In this document: in pieces, positions 1 to 6,611 of the stretch
Layout of the letters: each line of letters begins with the position of its first letter
How positions within the stretch are numbered: the first letter of the stretch is position 1
From: Bacteroidales bacterium
GTDB taxonomy: Bacteria; Bacteroidota; Bacteroidia; Bacteroidales; P3
Direction of reading: 5' to 3'
DNA: 7,881 bases
Assembly: GCA_017632095.1 (NCBI GenBank)
Contig: JAGBSA010000149.1
Span: forward strand, 1-7,881
The notes under the pieces: generated by a model
Told to the model about the DNA's origin: nothing
Seen by the model: only the letters and a program-made list of their open reading frames with translations
Database searches by the model: none
Made by a program: the position numbers and the translations under genes

Positions 1-158
1 AACTCTGCTTCCAATGCTTCAAATTCTTTCAACAATAAGTCGAATTCAAAATCGGACAAAGTCGAATTATCCAATACATAATATTCATAGTTGTATCGGT
101 TAATCCTACTTCTTAAATCATCAATTCGTTCTTTTACCTGATTAAATCGTTGGCTCAT
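1..158 (-). CDS. ligA: NAD-dependent DNA ligase LigA, N-terminal fragment
   Basis: This is the first 52 codons of a gene that runs off the left edge. NAD-dependent DNA ligase seals nicks during replication and repair, adenylating itself with NAD+. The visible piece is domain Ia, which binds the nicotinamide mononucleotide half of NAD+: a basic helix (KERIDDLRSRINRYNYEYY) followed by YYVLDNSTLSDFEFD at residues 26-40. This lines up with E. coli YHVMDAPEIPDAEYD (family Tyr22, Asp32 and Asp36 correspond to Y26, D36 and D40). Phe39 replaces E. coli Tyr35, which I believe is common in Bacteroidota ligases. The start is ATG at 158; another in-frame ATG lies directly before it at 161, so the protein may have one extra Met. 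The start lies inside the 3' end of pdxA in another frame (17-20 bp overlap), suggesting translational coupling. The adenylation, OB, zinc-finger, HhH and BRCT domains are outside the window. Confidence 0.88.
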   Translation of the reverse strand, partial: MSQRFNQVKERIDDLRSRINRYNYEYYVLDNSTLSDFEFDLLLKEFEALEAE

Positions 159-1296
159 CATCTTTTTGCAACTCTTTGCTTATGTCCTCATCTACGATAT
201 TATCGCGTCTTATTGTACGCAATGTATTTGCTGTAAGCGCATCATAATCTCTTCTATTGCGGATTATATCCATTGCTAAAAAGACTGCATTTCTGAAACT
301 TTGAGCTGAAGCCATGTTTTTACCAGCTATTTCATATGCGGTGCCGTGTGCAGGTGATGTTCTCACAAATGGTAATCCTGCTGTAAAGTTTACTCCTTCT
401 GTAAAGCTCATTAACTTAAATGGAATCAAACCTTGGTCATGATATAATGCCATTACACCATCAAATTCTCTAATTGAGCCATTACCGAAAAAGCCATCTG
501 CAGGATATGGTCCAAATGCCAATATTCCATTATCAAAAGCTTCTCTTATTGCAGGAGATACTATTTCATCATCTTCTGCTCCTATCAAACCCCTATCGCC
601 TGCATGTGGATTCAATGCCAAGACTGCTATTTTGGGCATACGAATACCAAAGTCTCTTTTCAAAGAATCATTCATTATTTTAAGCTTTCGCAAAATCAAA
701 TCCTTTGTTAGAATCTTTGGAACTTGAGCTAAGGACAAGTGATTGGTCATTATACCAATGTGAATATCTTGACAAGTCATTATCATCAAGCTATCTTCAA
801 CACCAAATTTGTTTGTAAGATATTCTGTATGTCCAGGAAAGTTGAAATCCTTACTTTGTATATTCTTTTTATTTATTGGATTTGTTACAATGGCATCTAA
901 TTTTCCAGTCATCAAATCATGACAAGCATAATCCAAACTCATCGCTGCCAACTTCCCTCCTATCTCTGTAGGTTGGCCAATGTCTATTTTTATTTCGTCT
1001 TGAATAATATTCAGAATATTGAATTTAGAATTCTCTGCTTGCTCTACTGAACGTATATTGACAAATGGAAAATCTGTTGCATTGATTAGCTTCTTGTGAT
1101 AAGAAGCAACCTTTGAAGAGCCATAAAGAATAGGAGTACAGTTTTCAAACATTCTTGTATCGGAGAAGCATTTCAGCAATACTTCGTAGCCAATTCCGTT
1201 TACATCTCCTTGAGAAATACCTAAACGAATGTTCTCATTTTCTCTTTCTCTTCTGCCTCTAGAAGGCATTTTCTTATTGTTGTTAAATTCTATCAT
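142..1296 (-). CDS. pdxA: 4-hydroxythreonine-4-phosphate dehydrogenase PdxA
   Basis: PdxA is a cytosolic enzyme of the DXP-dependent vitamin B6 route. It oxidises 4-phosphohydroxy-L-threonine with NAD+; the decarboxylated product is joined to deoxyxylulose phosphate by PdxJ to give pyridoxine 5'-phosphate. The 384 residues carry the family signatures: ISQGDVNGIGYE (27-38), GHTEYL (155-160), NHLSL (185-189), LNPHAGD (228-234), YHDQGLIPFK (285-294) and TSPAHGTAYEIAG (313-325). The metal-binding His186, His231 and His286 match E. coli His166, His211 and His266 with a constant offset of 20, and His156-Thr157 matches the substrate-binding His136-Thr137. The catalytic machinery therefore looks intact. 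About 18 extra residues precede the family start; two in-frame ATGs, at 1296 and 1269, have identical upstream bases because of a 27-bp duplication, so the true start could be either. It lies 4 bp after the aminopeptidase stop and overlaps the ligA start. Confidence 0.96.
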   Translation of the reverse strand: MIEFNNNKKMPSRGRRERENENIRLGISQGDVNGIGYEVLLKCFSDTRMFENCTPILYGSSKVASYHKKLINATDFPFVNIRSVEQAENSKFNILNIIQDEIKIDIGQPTEIGGKLAAMSLDYACHDLMTGKLDAIVTNPINKKNIQSKDFNFPGHTEYLTNKFGVEDSLMIMTCQDIHIGIMTNHLSLAQVPKILTKDLILRKLKIMNDSLKRDFGIRMPKIAVLALNPHAGDRGLIGAEDDEIVSPAIREAFDNGILAFGPYPADGFFGNGSIREFDGVMALYHDQGLIPFKLMSFTEGVNFTAGLPFVRTSPAHGTAYEIAGKNMASAQSFRNAVFLAMDIIRNRRDYDALTANTLRTIRRDNIVDEDISKELQKDDEPTI

Positions 1297-1310
1297 TTTC
1301 TTATTGTTGT
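1267..1310. repeat. 17-bp direct repeat across the pepA stop and pdxA start
   Basis: On the minus strand acaacaataagaaaatg occurs twice without mismatch, at 1310-1294 and 1283-1267. The copies are 27 bp apart, exactly nine codons. The first copy holds the aminopeptidase TAA stop and the pdxA ATG at 1296; the second lies inside pdxA, encodes NNKKM and ends with the in-frame ATG at 1269. The simplest reading is a short tandem duplication of the gene junction by slippage. It adds nine residues to the annotated PdxA N-terminus and duplicates the initiation context. Confidence 0.93.
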
Positions 1311-2758
1311 ATATCTTTGTTTAGCACAAGCGACTGAATGAAATCAACAATCAATCTAACACCATAACCGCTTGCTCCTTTATTTATATAATCCTTCTTA
1401 ACAGAAGACATAGCCACTCCTGCGATATCTAAATGTAAATATGGGTAATCGGTAAAATGAGCTAAGAATTTACCAGCTGTAATCATTCCAGCCTCACCTG
1501 GACCACAGTTTTTAATATCTGCAATATCTGATTTGATTAATTCATCATACTCTTCCCAAAAAGGAAATTCAGCTATACGTTCATATGTACTTTCGCCACA
1601 TTGTTTCAATAAAGACATATAGTCCTCTGCCCTTTGTTGAATCGCTGCAATACCATAAGGACCTATCGCTCTAGCAGCAGCACCTGTCAAAGTAGCAGAA
1701 TCAATCACCAACATAGGAGAAAGTTTTTTTGCATAAGCCAAAGCGTCTGCTAGAATCAATCTTCCCTCTGCATCAGTATTAATCACCTCAACATTGGTTC
1801 CATCATACATATTGATTATATCTCCACTTGCATAAGCGTTTCCACAAGGGCGATTATCTGTAGAAGGGAACAAACCGACCACATAAATAGGTAATCCTAA
1901 AGAAGCAACAGCATAAAGAGCAGAAGCCATCATTGCTGCACCAGCCATATCCTCTTTCATATCATTCATATAATCACCGGGCTTAAGGTTTAATCCTCCC
2001 GTATCATAAACAAGACCCTTTCCAACCAAAACAAGAGGTTGTTTATTTATTGTCTTCTCTGGTTTATAAGTCATTATTGTAAATGTCGGAGGGTCAACGC
2101 TTCCTTTATTTACAGCAAGTAGTCCTCCCATCTTTTCGGTTTCTATCTTATCCTTGTGCCAAACATCAACCTCTATCCCTGCTTCATGAGACATATTTAC
2201 AAAAGCAGCAGCTAACCCTTCAGCATTCAAACTACAGAAAGGTTCATTCACCAAATCTTTACATTTTTCCACAGCTCTTGCAATAATCAAAGCTTGATCT
2301 ATATCCTTACTATCAACAAATGGATTAACGATAGACAACTTATCAAACGGGTGAATACACTTCTTTGGATCTGTCTTATAAGAATCAAAGGTATAACTTG
2401 CCAAAAGCATTCCTTCAACAAAACCCATAGTTTCGTCCTTTGAGATATTGGAAACAAGTTGCAGATGTTTTATATACTCGTTATCACAAAAGTCTAACAA
2501 CTTTGCAGCAAGACGTCTTTGAGTATCAATATTTTTACTCTTATTCTCAGAGTCCTCAACCAAAGCAATAATTTCCCAATGAGAAATCTTATTAAAAGCA
2601 AAAAAAGTTCTATTATTTTCTTTTAATTCTCTATTCACAAATTCCATCAAGTCTTCACTCAACAACTTGGAATCAATTGGAGAATCTCCTTCTTTTCTCA
2701 GCACAAACAAAGAAGACAAATCTTGTTTCGGACTTTTCAATCTATCTATAACTATCAT
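1301..2758 (-). CDS. pepA: M17-family leucyl aminopeptidase
   Basis: This is a two-metal M17 leucine aminopeptidase that removes N-terminal residues from peptides, normally as a cytosolic hexamer. It has 485 residues, normal for the family, and no signal peptide. The N-terminal domain (about 1-150) is divergent, as is usual; the catalytic domain starts near 155. Signatures are LVGKGLVYDTGGLNLKPG (244-261), MKEDMAGAA (267-275) and NTDAEGRL (327-334). The residues corresponding to bovine lens Lys250, Asp255, Lys262, Asp273, Asp332, Glu334 and Arg336 are Lys247, Asp252, Lys259, Asp270, Asp329, Glu331 and Arg333, a constant offset of 3, so both metal sites and the catalytic Lys and Arg are present. 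It is the first gene of the minus-strand run, behind a TATCTTTG promoter element at 2794-2787. The symbol is by family; specificity (leucyl or another residue) cannot be read from sequence. Confidence 0.95.
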   Translation of the reverse strand: MIVIDRLKSPKQDLSSLFVLRKEGDSPIDSKLLSEDLMEFVNRELKENNRTFFAFNKISHWEIIALVEDSENKSKNIDTQRRLAAKLLDFCDNEYIKHLQLVSNISKDETMGFVEGMLLASYTFDSYKTDPKKCIHPFDKLSIVNPFVDSKDIDQALIIARAVEKCKDLVNEPFCSLNAEGLAAAFVNMSHEAGIEVDVWHKDKIETEKMGGLLAVNKGSVDPPTFTIMTYKPEKTINKQPLVLVGKGLVYDTGGLNLKPGDYMNDMKEDMAGAAMMASALYAVASLGLPIYVVGLFPSTDNRPCGNAYASGDIINMYDGTNVEVINTDAEGRLILADALAYAKKLSPMLVIDSATLTGAAARAIGPYGIAAIQQRAEDYMSLLKQCGESTYERIAEFPFWEEYDELIKSDIADIKNCGPGEAGMITAGKFLAHFTDYPYLHLDIAGVAMSSVKKDYINKGASGYGVRLIVDFIQSLVLNKDIQQ

Positions 2759-2786
2759 AGTATATTTTTCTCGAAATTCAATTGAG

Positions 2787-2794
2787 CAAAGATA
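2787..2794 (-). promoter_or_regulatory. Bacteroidota-type -7 element upstream of pepA
   Basis: The minus strand reads TATCTTTG at 2794-2787, an exact match to the Bacteroidota housekeeping -7 consensus TAnnTTTG. It lies 28 bp before the aminopeptidase ATG at 2758, implying a short leader of about 20 nt. I do not see a good TTG-type -33 box at the usual spacing of about 19-21 bp. It forms one arm of an inverted repeat whose other arm is the opposing promoter. Confidence 0.65.
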
Positions 2795-2814
2795 CGAAAT
2801 AAAACCAAAATAAC

Positions 2815-2822
2815 TATCTTTG
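2815..2822 (+). promoter_or_regulatory. Bacteroidota-type -7 element upstream of the GH3 fusion gene
   Basis: The plus strand reads TATCTTTG at 2815-2822, again an exact TAnnTTTG match, ending 20 bp before the ATG at 2843. Transcription would start around 2828, leaving a leader of about 15 nt. No clear -33 TTG lies at standard spacing; the nearest, at 2782-2784, is about 30 bp upstream and too far. Confidence 0.65.
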
Positions 2823-2842
2823 CAAGACTAAAAAACCAAAAT

Positions 2843-5800
2843 ATGAGAATAAAAACAATTATAACGGTTATTGTAACTTTGATACCATGCTTACTTAGTT
2901 CAATTTGTTTTGCAGGTAGTCCGATAAAAAAAGCTACAGGCAGAGAACATTATGTAAAAGAAGCCATTTCCAATATGACACTTAAGGAAATGGCAGGTCA
3001 GTTGATTATGATAGGAAGTGATTCCGACATATCAGCGGCATACATTGAGAAAATAATGAATGAAATAGACTCTAACAAAGTTGGAGGAGTTTGTTTTTTC
3101 AAAGGCGAAAGCAAAAACGTTCCAATACTTATTGGGAAATACAACTCAATTTCTAAGATTCCTCTAATGGTTTCAATAGATGGCGAATGGGGAGCTGCAA
3201 TGAGACTCACAGACATAGAATCTTTTCCACGAGCCCTAACACTTGGAGCCTTATCCGAAAGAAACTACAATTTAGTTTACGAAATGGGTAGATTGATAGC
3301 AAGACAATGCAAATCATTAGGAATACACATCAACTTCGCTCCTGATATTGATATAAACCTTACTGCATCTAACCCCGTAATCAACACACGCGCTTTCGGA
3401 GAAAATAAATACAAAGTAGCACTTCTTGGAGAGCAATACATAAAAGGAATGCAGGACGAAGGCATTATGGCAGTTATCAAACACTTTCCCGGACATGGCG
3501 ACACAGATGTCGATTCCCACAAATCCTTACCAACAATAAACCACAGCAAAGACTTTATCGATTCAGTTGATCTTTTTCCTTTCGTTTACAATATCGAATC
3601 TGGAGTTTGGGGAGTGATGGTTGCACACTTAAATGTGCCTGCATTGAACCAAAAATACAACTATCCGGCAAGTATAAACCCCGATATAATAAACGAATAT
3701 TTGATAAAGAAATTAAATTTCAAAGGTTTAGTTTTTACAGATGCCATGAACATGAAAGGATTGACCAACGACTATCCCGATGGTCAAGCTCAAGTATTAG
3801 CACTCAAAGCAGGAGTCGATGTACTTCTTATGCCTAATGATACGAAACTTGCAATAGAGGCAATATTGAAAGCAGTTGAAGACGGCACTCTAAGTAAAGA
3901 ATTCATCAAAGAAAAATGCAAAAAAGTATTACGTTGGAAATATGACATGGGAATAATATCTCAAAAAAATAACACAAAAAAACAAAAAGAAACAGCAAAA
4001 ACTCTTAATCCGTTAGTTCACGATTTGAATCAACGAATTGCCAATCAAACAATGACTCTTTTGAAAAACGAAAACGAAATCCTTCCTCTAAAACTCAAAG
4101 AACAATCAAGCATAGCTATAATCAACGTAGAAGATGAACCATTTACAGCATTTGATGAAGTAATTGCAGAAAAATATACAACAAAACGCTACTTCATCGA
4201 CAAGAAAGCAACATCTGAGCAAATTGATAGCATACTCACATTGGCAGAACAAGAAGACCTCATAATAACTGCCATTGCCGGCGGAATGAACCAAACAAAG
4301 AAAGTAAACTATGGCTTAAACGAAAGAAAAATAGAGGTAATTAGTAAAATTCAAGCTAAAGAACGTCAAAATATATTGGTACTTTTTGCCAACCCTTATT
4401 GCTTGGAAAGTCTTGACTCCTTAGATAAATACAACGCTTTGGTAATGGCGTGTCAGAATTTGAAAGAATTTCACATCTCAGCTGCCAATGCAATATTAGG
4501 AAACATAGAATTTAACGGACGTATCCCTGTTAGTGCTAGTAAAAAGTACGGAGTATTTTCCGGAATCACCAAAGCGGCTAAACAAAAAAAGAAATCCTAC
4601 AAACAAGTCGAAGAAGCAGGAATGCGAAGCGAGTGTTTCGAAAAAATTGACAGCATTATAGACGAGGGAATCAAACAAAAAGCATACCCGGGAGCCCAAG
4701 TACTTATAGCAAAAGACGGAAAAATCATCTATGAACGCAATGTAGGATACCAAACCTATGACTCACAAGAAGCAATCACCGATAGCAGTGTTTATGATTT
4801 AGCTTCATTGACAAAAGTCCTTGCAACAACAATAGCTGTTATGAAATTGTATGAAGAAGACAAGTTTTCACTTGATGATAAGCTCTCAAAATATCTTCCA
4901 TATCTAAAAAAGACAAACAAATCCAAAATAACGATACGCGAAGTCTTAGCACACACAGCAGGACTCAAAGCCTTCATTCCCATTTGGAAAAATTCACTAA
5001 CTGCAGCAAAAGAACAGACAGACCTATACTCCAATAACAAATACGGAAACAAAGATTACCTACAAGTATGCGACAGTTTGTTTATTCAAAAGGCGTACAA
5101 AAAAGAGATTCGTAAAATAATAGCAGACTCACCTCTTAACAGCAAGCCCAAATATCTGTACAGCGACCTTGGATTCATTATGTTAGGCGACTTAGTTGAG
5201 GAAGTAAGCGGACAAAGTTTAGATTCCTACCTTGAAGAGACTTTTTTCAAACCTATGAGACTTCACAATACAACATACAATCCAAATTCCAAAAGCTTAA
5301 ATCCCGACAACATAGTTCCAACAATAGAAGCTATAGATTTTAGAAAAAGTAAAATCAAAGGCTTTGTTCATGATGAAACAGCAGCTCTTAATGGCGGTGT
5401 TGCAGGACACGCAGGCTTGTTCTCAAATGCAAGAGAAGTCTTTGCAATATGTCAAATGCTGTTAAACGAAGGTGAATATAACGGCAAGCAATACCTAAAA
5501 CCTGAAACCATAAAGACATTTAACCATAGGTATTACGCAAAACAACAAAACCGTCGCGGTCTTGGATTTGACAAACCTTTGATTTCTTCTCCTAGTAGCC
5601 ACTGTTCAAAGTATTGTTCCCAAGAAAGCTTCGGTCATAGTGGCTTTACGGGGACTTACTTTTGGATAGACCCACAGAATAACACCATTTTTATATTCTT
5701 ATCCAACAGAGTATATCCGGATGCTAAGGTAAACAAATTGGCACAAATGAATATACGCACAGATATTCAAGACTTGATTTACCAATCCTTGAAAAAGTAA
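2843..5800 (+). CDS. Exported NagZ-type GH3 beta-N-acetylglucosaminidase fused to beta-lactamase-fold serine hydrolase
   Basis: The protein has 985 residues. Residues 1-24 are a Sec signal peptide (basic start, hydrophobic core, cleavage probably after CFA), so it acts outside the cytoplasm. Residues about 40-370 are a GH3 barrel: KHFPGHGDTDVDSH (213-226) carries the NagZ-type general acid/base pair Asp224/His226, and LVFTDAM (296-302) carries the likely nucleophile Asp300. A Lys-rich linker (372-385) leads to a GH3 C-terminal alpha/beta domain (about 390-570). A second Lys-rich linker (577-587) leads to a PF00144-type serine hydrolase (about 600-985) with SLTK (Ser655, Lys658), YSD (Tyr773) and HSG (932-934) as the three active-site boxes. 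The GH3 half should cleave N-acetylglucosamine from muropeptides. The second half resembles B. subtilis AmiE (YbbE), an N-acetylmuramyl-L-alanine amidase, making a two-step muropeptide-rescue enzyme likely. Esterase or peptidase activity of the second half remains possible. The ATG at 2843 is fixed by the signal peptide. Confidence 0.93.
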   Translation: MRIKTIITVIVTLIPCLLSSICFAGSPIKKATGREHYVKEAISNMTLKEMAGQLIMIGSDSDISAAYIEKIMNEIDSNKVGGVCFFKGESKNVPILIGKYNSISKIPLMVSIDGEWGAAMRLTDIESFPRALTLGALSERNYNLVYEMGRLIARQCKSLGIHINFAPDIDINLTASNPVINTRAFGENKYKVALLGEQYIKGMQDEGIMAVIKHFPGHGDTDVDSHKSLPTINHSKDFIDSVDLFPFVYNIESGVWGVMVAHLNVPALNQKYNYPASINPDIINEYLIKKLNFKGLVFTDAMNMKGLTNDYPDGQAQVLALKAGVDVLLMPNDTKLAIEAILKAVEDGTLSKEFIKEKCKKVLRWKYDMGIISQKNNTKKQKETAKTLNPLVHDLNQRIANQTMTLLKNENEILPLKLKEQSSIAIINVEDEPFTAFDEVIAEKYTTKRYFIDKKATSEQIDSILTLAEQEDLIITAIAGGMNQTKKVNYGLNERKIEVISKIQAKERQNILVLFANPYCLESLDSLDKYNALVMACQNLKEFHISAANAILGNIEFNGRIPVSASKKYGVFSGITKAAKQKKKSYKQVEEAGMRSECFEKIDSIIDEGIKQKAYPGAQVLIAKDGKIIYERNVGYQTYDSQEAITDSSVYDLASLTKVLATTIAVMKLYEEDKFSLDDKLSKYLPYLKKTNKSKITIREVLAHTAGLKAFIPIWKNSLTAAKEQTDLYSNNKYGNKDYLQVCDSLFIQKAYKKEIRKIIADSPLNSKPKYLYSDLGFIMLGDLVEEVSGQSLDSYLEETFFKPMRLHNTTYNPNSKSLNPDNIVPTIEAIDFRKSKIKGFVHDETAALNGGVAGHAGLFSNAREVFAICQMLLNEGEYNGKQYLKPETIKTFNHRYYAKQQNRRGLGFDKPLISSPSSHCSKYCSQESFGHSGFTGTYFWIDPQNNTIFIFLSNRVYPDAKVNKLAQMNIRTDIQDLIYQSLKK

Positions 5801-5804
5801 TAGC

Positions 5805-5888
5805 AAAACGAAGATTTAATAAAATAAAACGAAGATTCAGTTGAGTAAAACGAAGAATTATTTAAACGAAACGAAGATTCACTTACTC
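5805..5888 (+). repeat. 21-bp tandem repeat, four units, spanning the DUF2400 gene start
   Basis: Four units begin at 5805, 5826, 5847 and 5868, exactly 21 bp apart. Each opens with a conserved core aaaacgaagatt: units 1 and 2 are identical over 12 bp, unit 3 reads aaaacgaagaat, and unit 4 differs only in its first base. The last nine bases of each unit vary. Units 1-2 lie mostly between the genes and units 3-4 are coding. In the downstream gene's frame the repeat gives heptapeptides of pattern (K/E)TK(I/N)xLx. It looks like an old slippage expansion that now includes the start codon. Confidence 0.9.
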
Positions 5889-6608
5889 AGGGATTTAGCC
5901 TCACGATACAACACAAAAAGTTTTATCTCTGAAGACCCTGTTAAGTTTCCTAATTCCTACACACAAAAGCAAGATATTGAGATTTCAGCCTTGATTTCTT
6001 CATGGATAGCCTATGGAAATAGGAAACAAATACTCCAAACCCTTACAAAGTTGCATTCAGACTTCGATAACTCTCCTTACAACTACATAAAGAATCGCTC
6101 ATTCGACAAATACGCAAACGACAACGCTTGTTTATATCGTTTTTACACCAATCAAGATTACTATCAGTTGTGTAACACTCTCCATAACATCTATTGCGTT
6201 GAGGGATTTATGAGTTTGGAAGACAAACTCCTTGCAATGAGCAAGCAATACAAAGATGCCACACATCTTCTCGAAAACTTAATTTCTTTATTCCCAAATC
6301 AGAAAGGCATTCCACAAAACACAAAATCCGCTTGCAAGCGTTTATGTCTTTTACTTCGTTGGTTGATACGTCAAGACCATATTGTAGATTTGGGTATCTG
6401 GAATCTGTTACCACAAAGCGAACTTTTGATTCCATTAGACACTCATGTATTTCGTTTAGCTAAGCAAATCGGATTGACCGACAGAAATACTGCCGATATG
6501 AAAACGGTAAAAGAAATCACCCAAGCAATGAAAGAGGTATTTCCTACTGACGTTGCATTGGGTGATTTCGCTCTATTTGGTTACGGCGTAAGCGGTAACG
6601 ACTTTTAA
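5841..6608 (+). CDS. DUF2400 / TIGR02757 family protein
   Basis: This 255-residue protein belongs to a conserved bacterial family of unknown function. Recognisable blocks are ASRYNTKSFISEDPVKFP (20-37), DIEISALISSWIAYGNRKQI (45-64), CKRLCLLLRWLIRQDHIVD (165-183), IPLDTHVFRLAKQIGL (197-212) and the C-terminal DFALFGYGV (242-250). It is soluble, with no signal peptide. The PLDTH block resembles the helix-hairpin-helix DNA glycosylase signature (VDTHVxR), with Asp200 in the catalytic-aspartate position, but I see no clear GVGxKTA hairpin, so a DNA-repair role is only a suggestion. The start is TTG at 5841: the frame has stops at 5817-5822, no ATG before residue 124, and the family block begins near residue 11, so TTG is the only conventional start that fits. 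The gene begins 40 bp after the GH3 fusion stop, same strand, and is probably co-transcribed. Its first codons lie in a 21-bp repeat. Confidence 0.88.
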   Translation: MSKTKNYLNETKIHLLRDLASRYNTKSFISEDPVKFPNSYTQKQDIEISALISSWIAYGNRKQILQTLTKLHSDFDNSPYNYIKNRSFDKYANDNACLYRFYTNQDYYQLCNTLHNIYCVEGFMSLEDKLLAMSKQYKDATHLLENLISLFPNQKGIPQNTKSACKRLCLLLRWLIRQDHIVDLGIWNLLPQSELLIPLDTHVFRLAKQIGLTDRNTADMKTVKEITQAMKEVFPTDVALGDFALFGYGVSGNDF

Positions 6609-6611
6609 TTA
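6606..6611. other. Abutting stop codons of convergent genes
   Basis: The plus-strand DUF2400 gene ends with TAA at 6606-6608 and the minus-strand beta-galactosidase gene ends with TAA read from 6611-6609. Together they form the palindrome TAATTA with no intergenic base. No hairpin terminator with a T-tract is visible at the junction, so each transcript probably runs into antisense of the other gene. Confidence 0.85.

Larger units (their letters stand above)
2786..2823. repeat. 9-bp inverted repeat formed by the divergent promoter cores
   Basis: GCAAAGATA at 2786-2794 and TATCTTTGC at 2815-2823 are perfect reverse complements separated by 20 bp. Each arm contains the -7 element of one of the two diverging genes. 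A 12-bp direct repeat AAAACCAAAATA also occurs at 2801-2812, between the arms, and at 2832-2843, just before and into the fusion gene start. Confidence 0.85.

Noticed and set aside
2824..2842. Shine-Dalgarno site for the GH3 fusion gene
   Set aside because: The leader is A-rich with no GGAGG-like sequence; lack of a Shine-Dalgarno is normal in Bacteroidota.
2843..2914. Lipoprotein signal (Cys22 as lipid anchor) on the GH3 fusion
   Set aside because: The residues before Cys22 are S-S-I; a -1 Ile does not fit a lipobox. Cleavage after CFA by signal peptidase I fits better.
3962..3990. A-rich tract as a frameshift or sequencing error site
   Set aside because: The reading frame continues smoothly from the GH3 barrel into the GH3 C-terminal domain; the tract simply encodes a Lys/Asn/Gln-rich linker.
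3277..5052. Several open frames of 60-90 codons on the minus strand inside the GH3 fusion gene
   Set aside because: They lie entirely within a well-supported coding region, show no recognisable domain and have no promoter or start context of their own.
4623..5800. Beta-lactamase domain as an antibiotic-resistance gene
   Set aside because: The domain is fused to a NagZ-type glycosidase, has YSD and HSG boxes in place of the class C YxN and KTG, and best fits AmiE or esterase-type members; nothing points to drug hydrolysis.
5805..5888. CRISPR array
   Set aside because: The 12-bp cores and 9-bp variable parts are far too short for repeats and spacers, part of the array is coding, and no cas gene is nearby.
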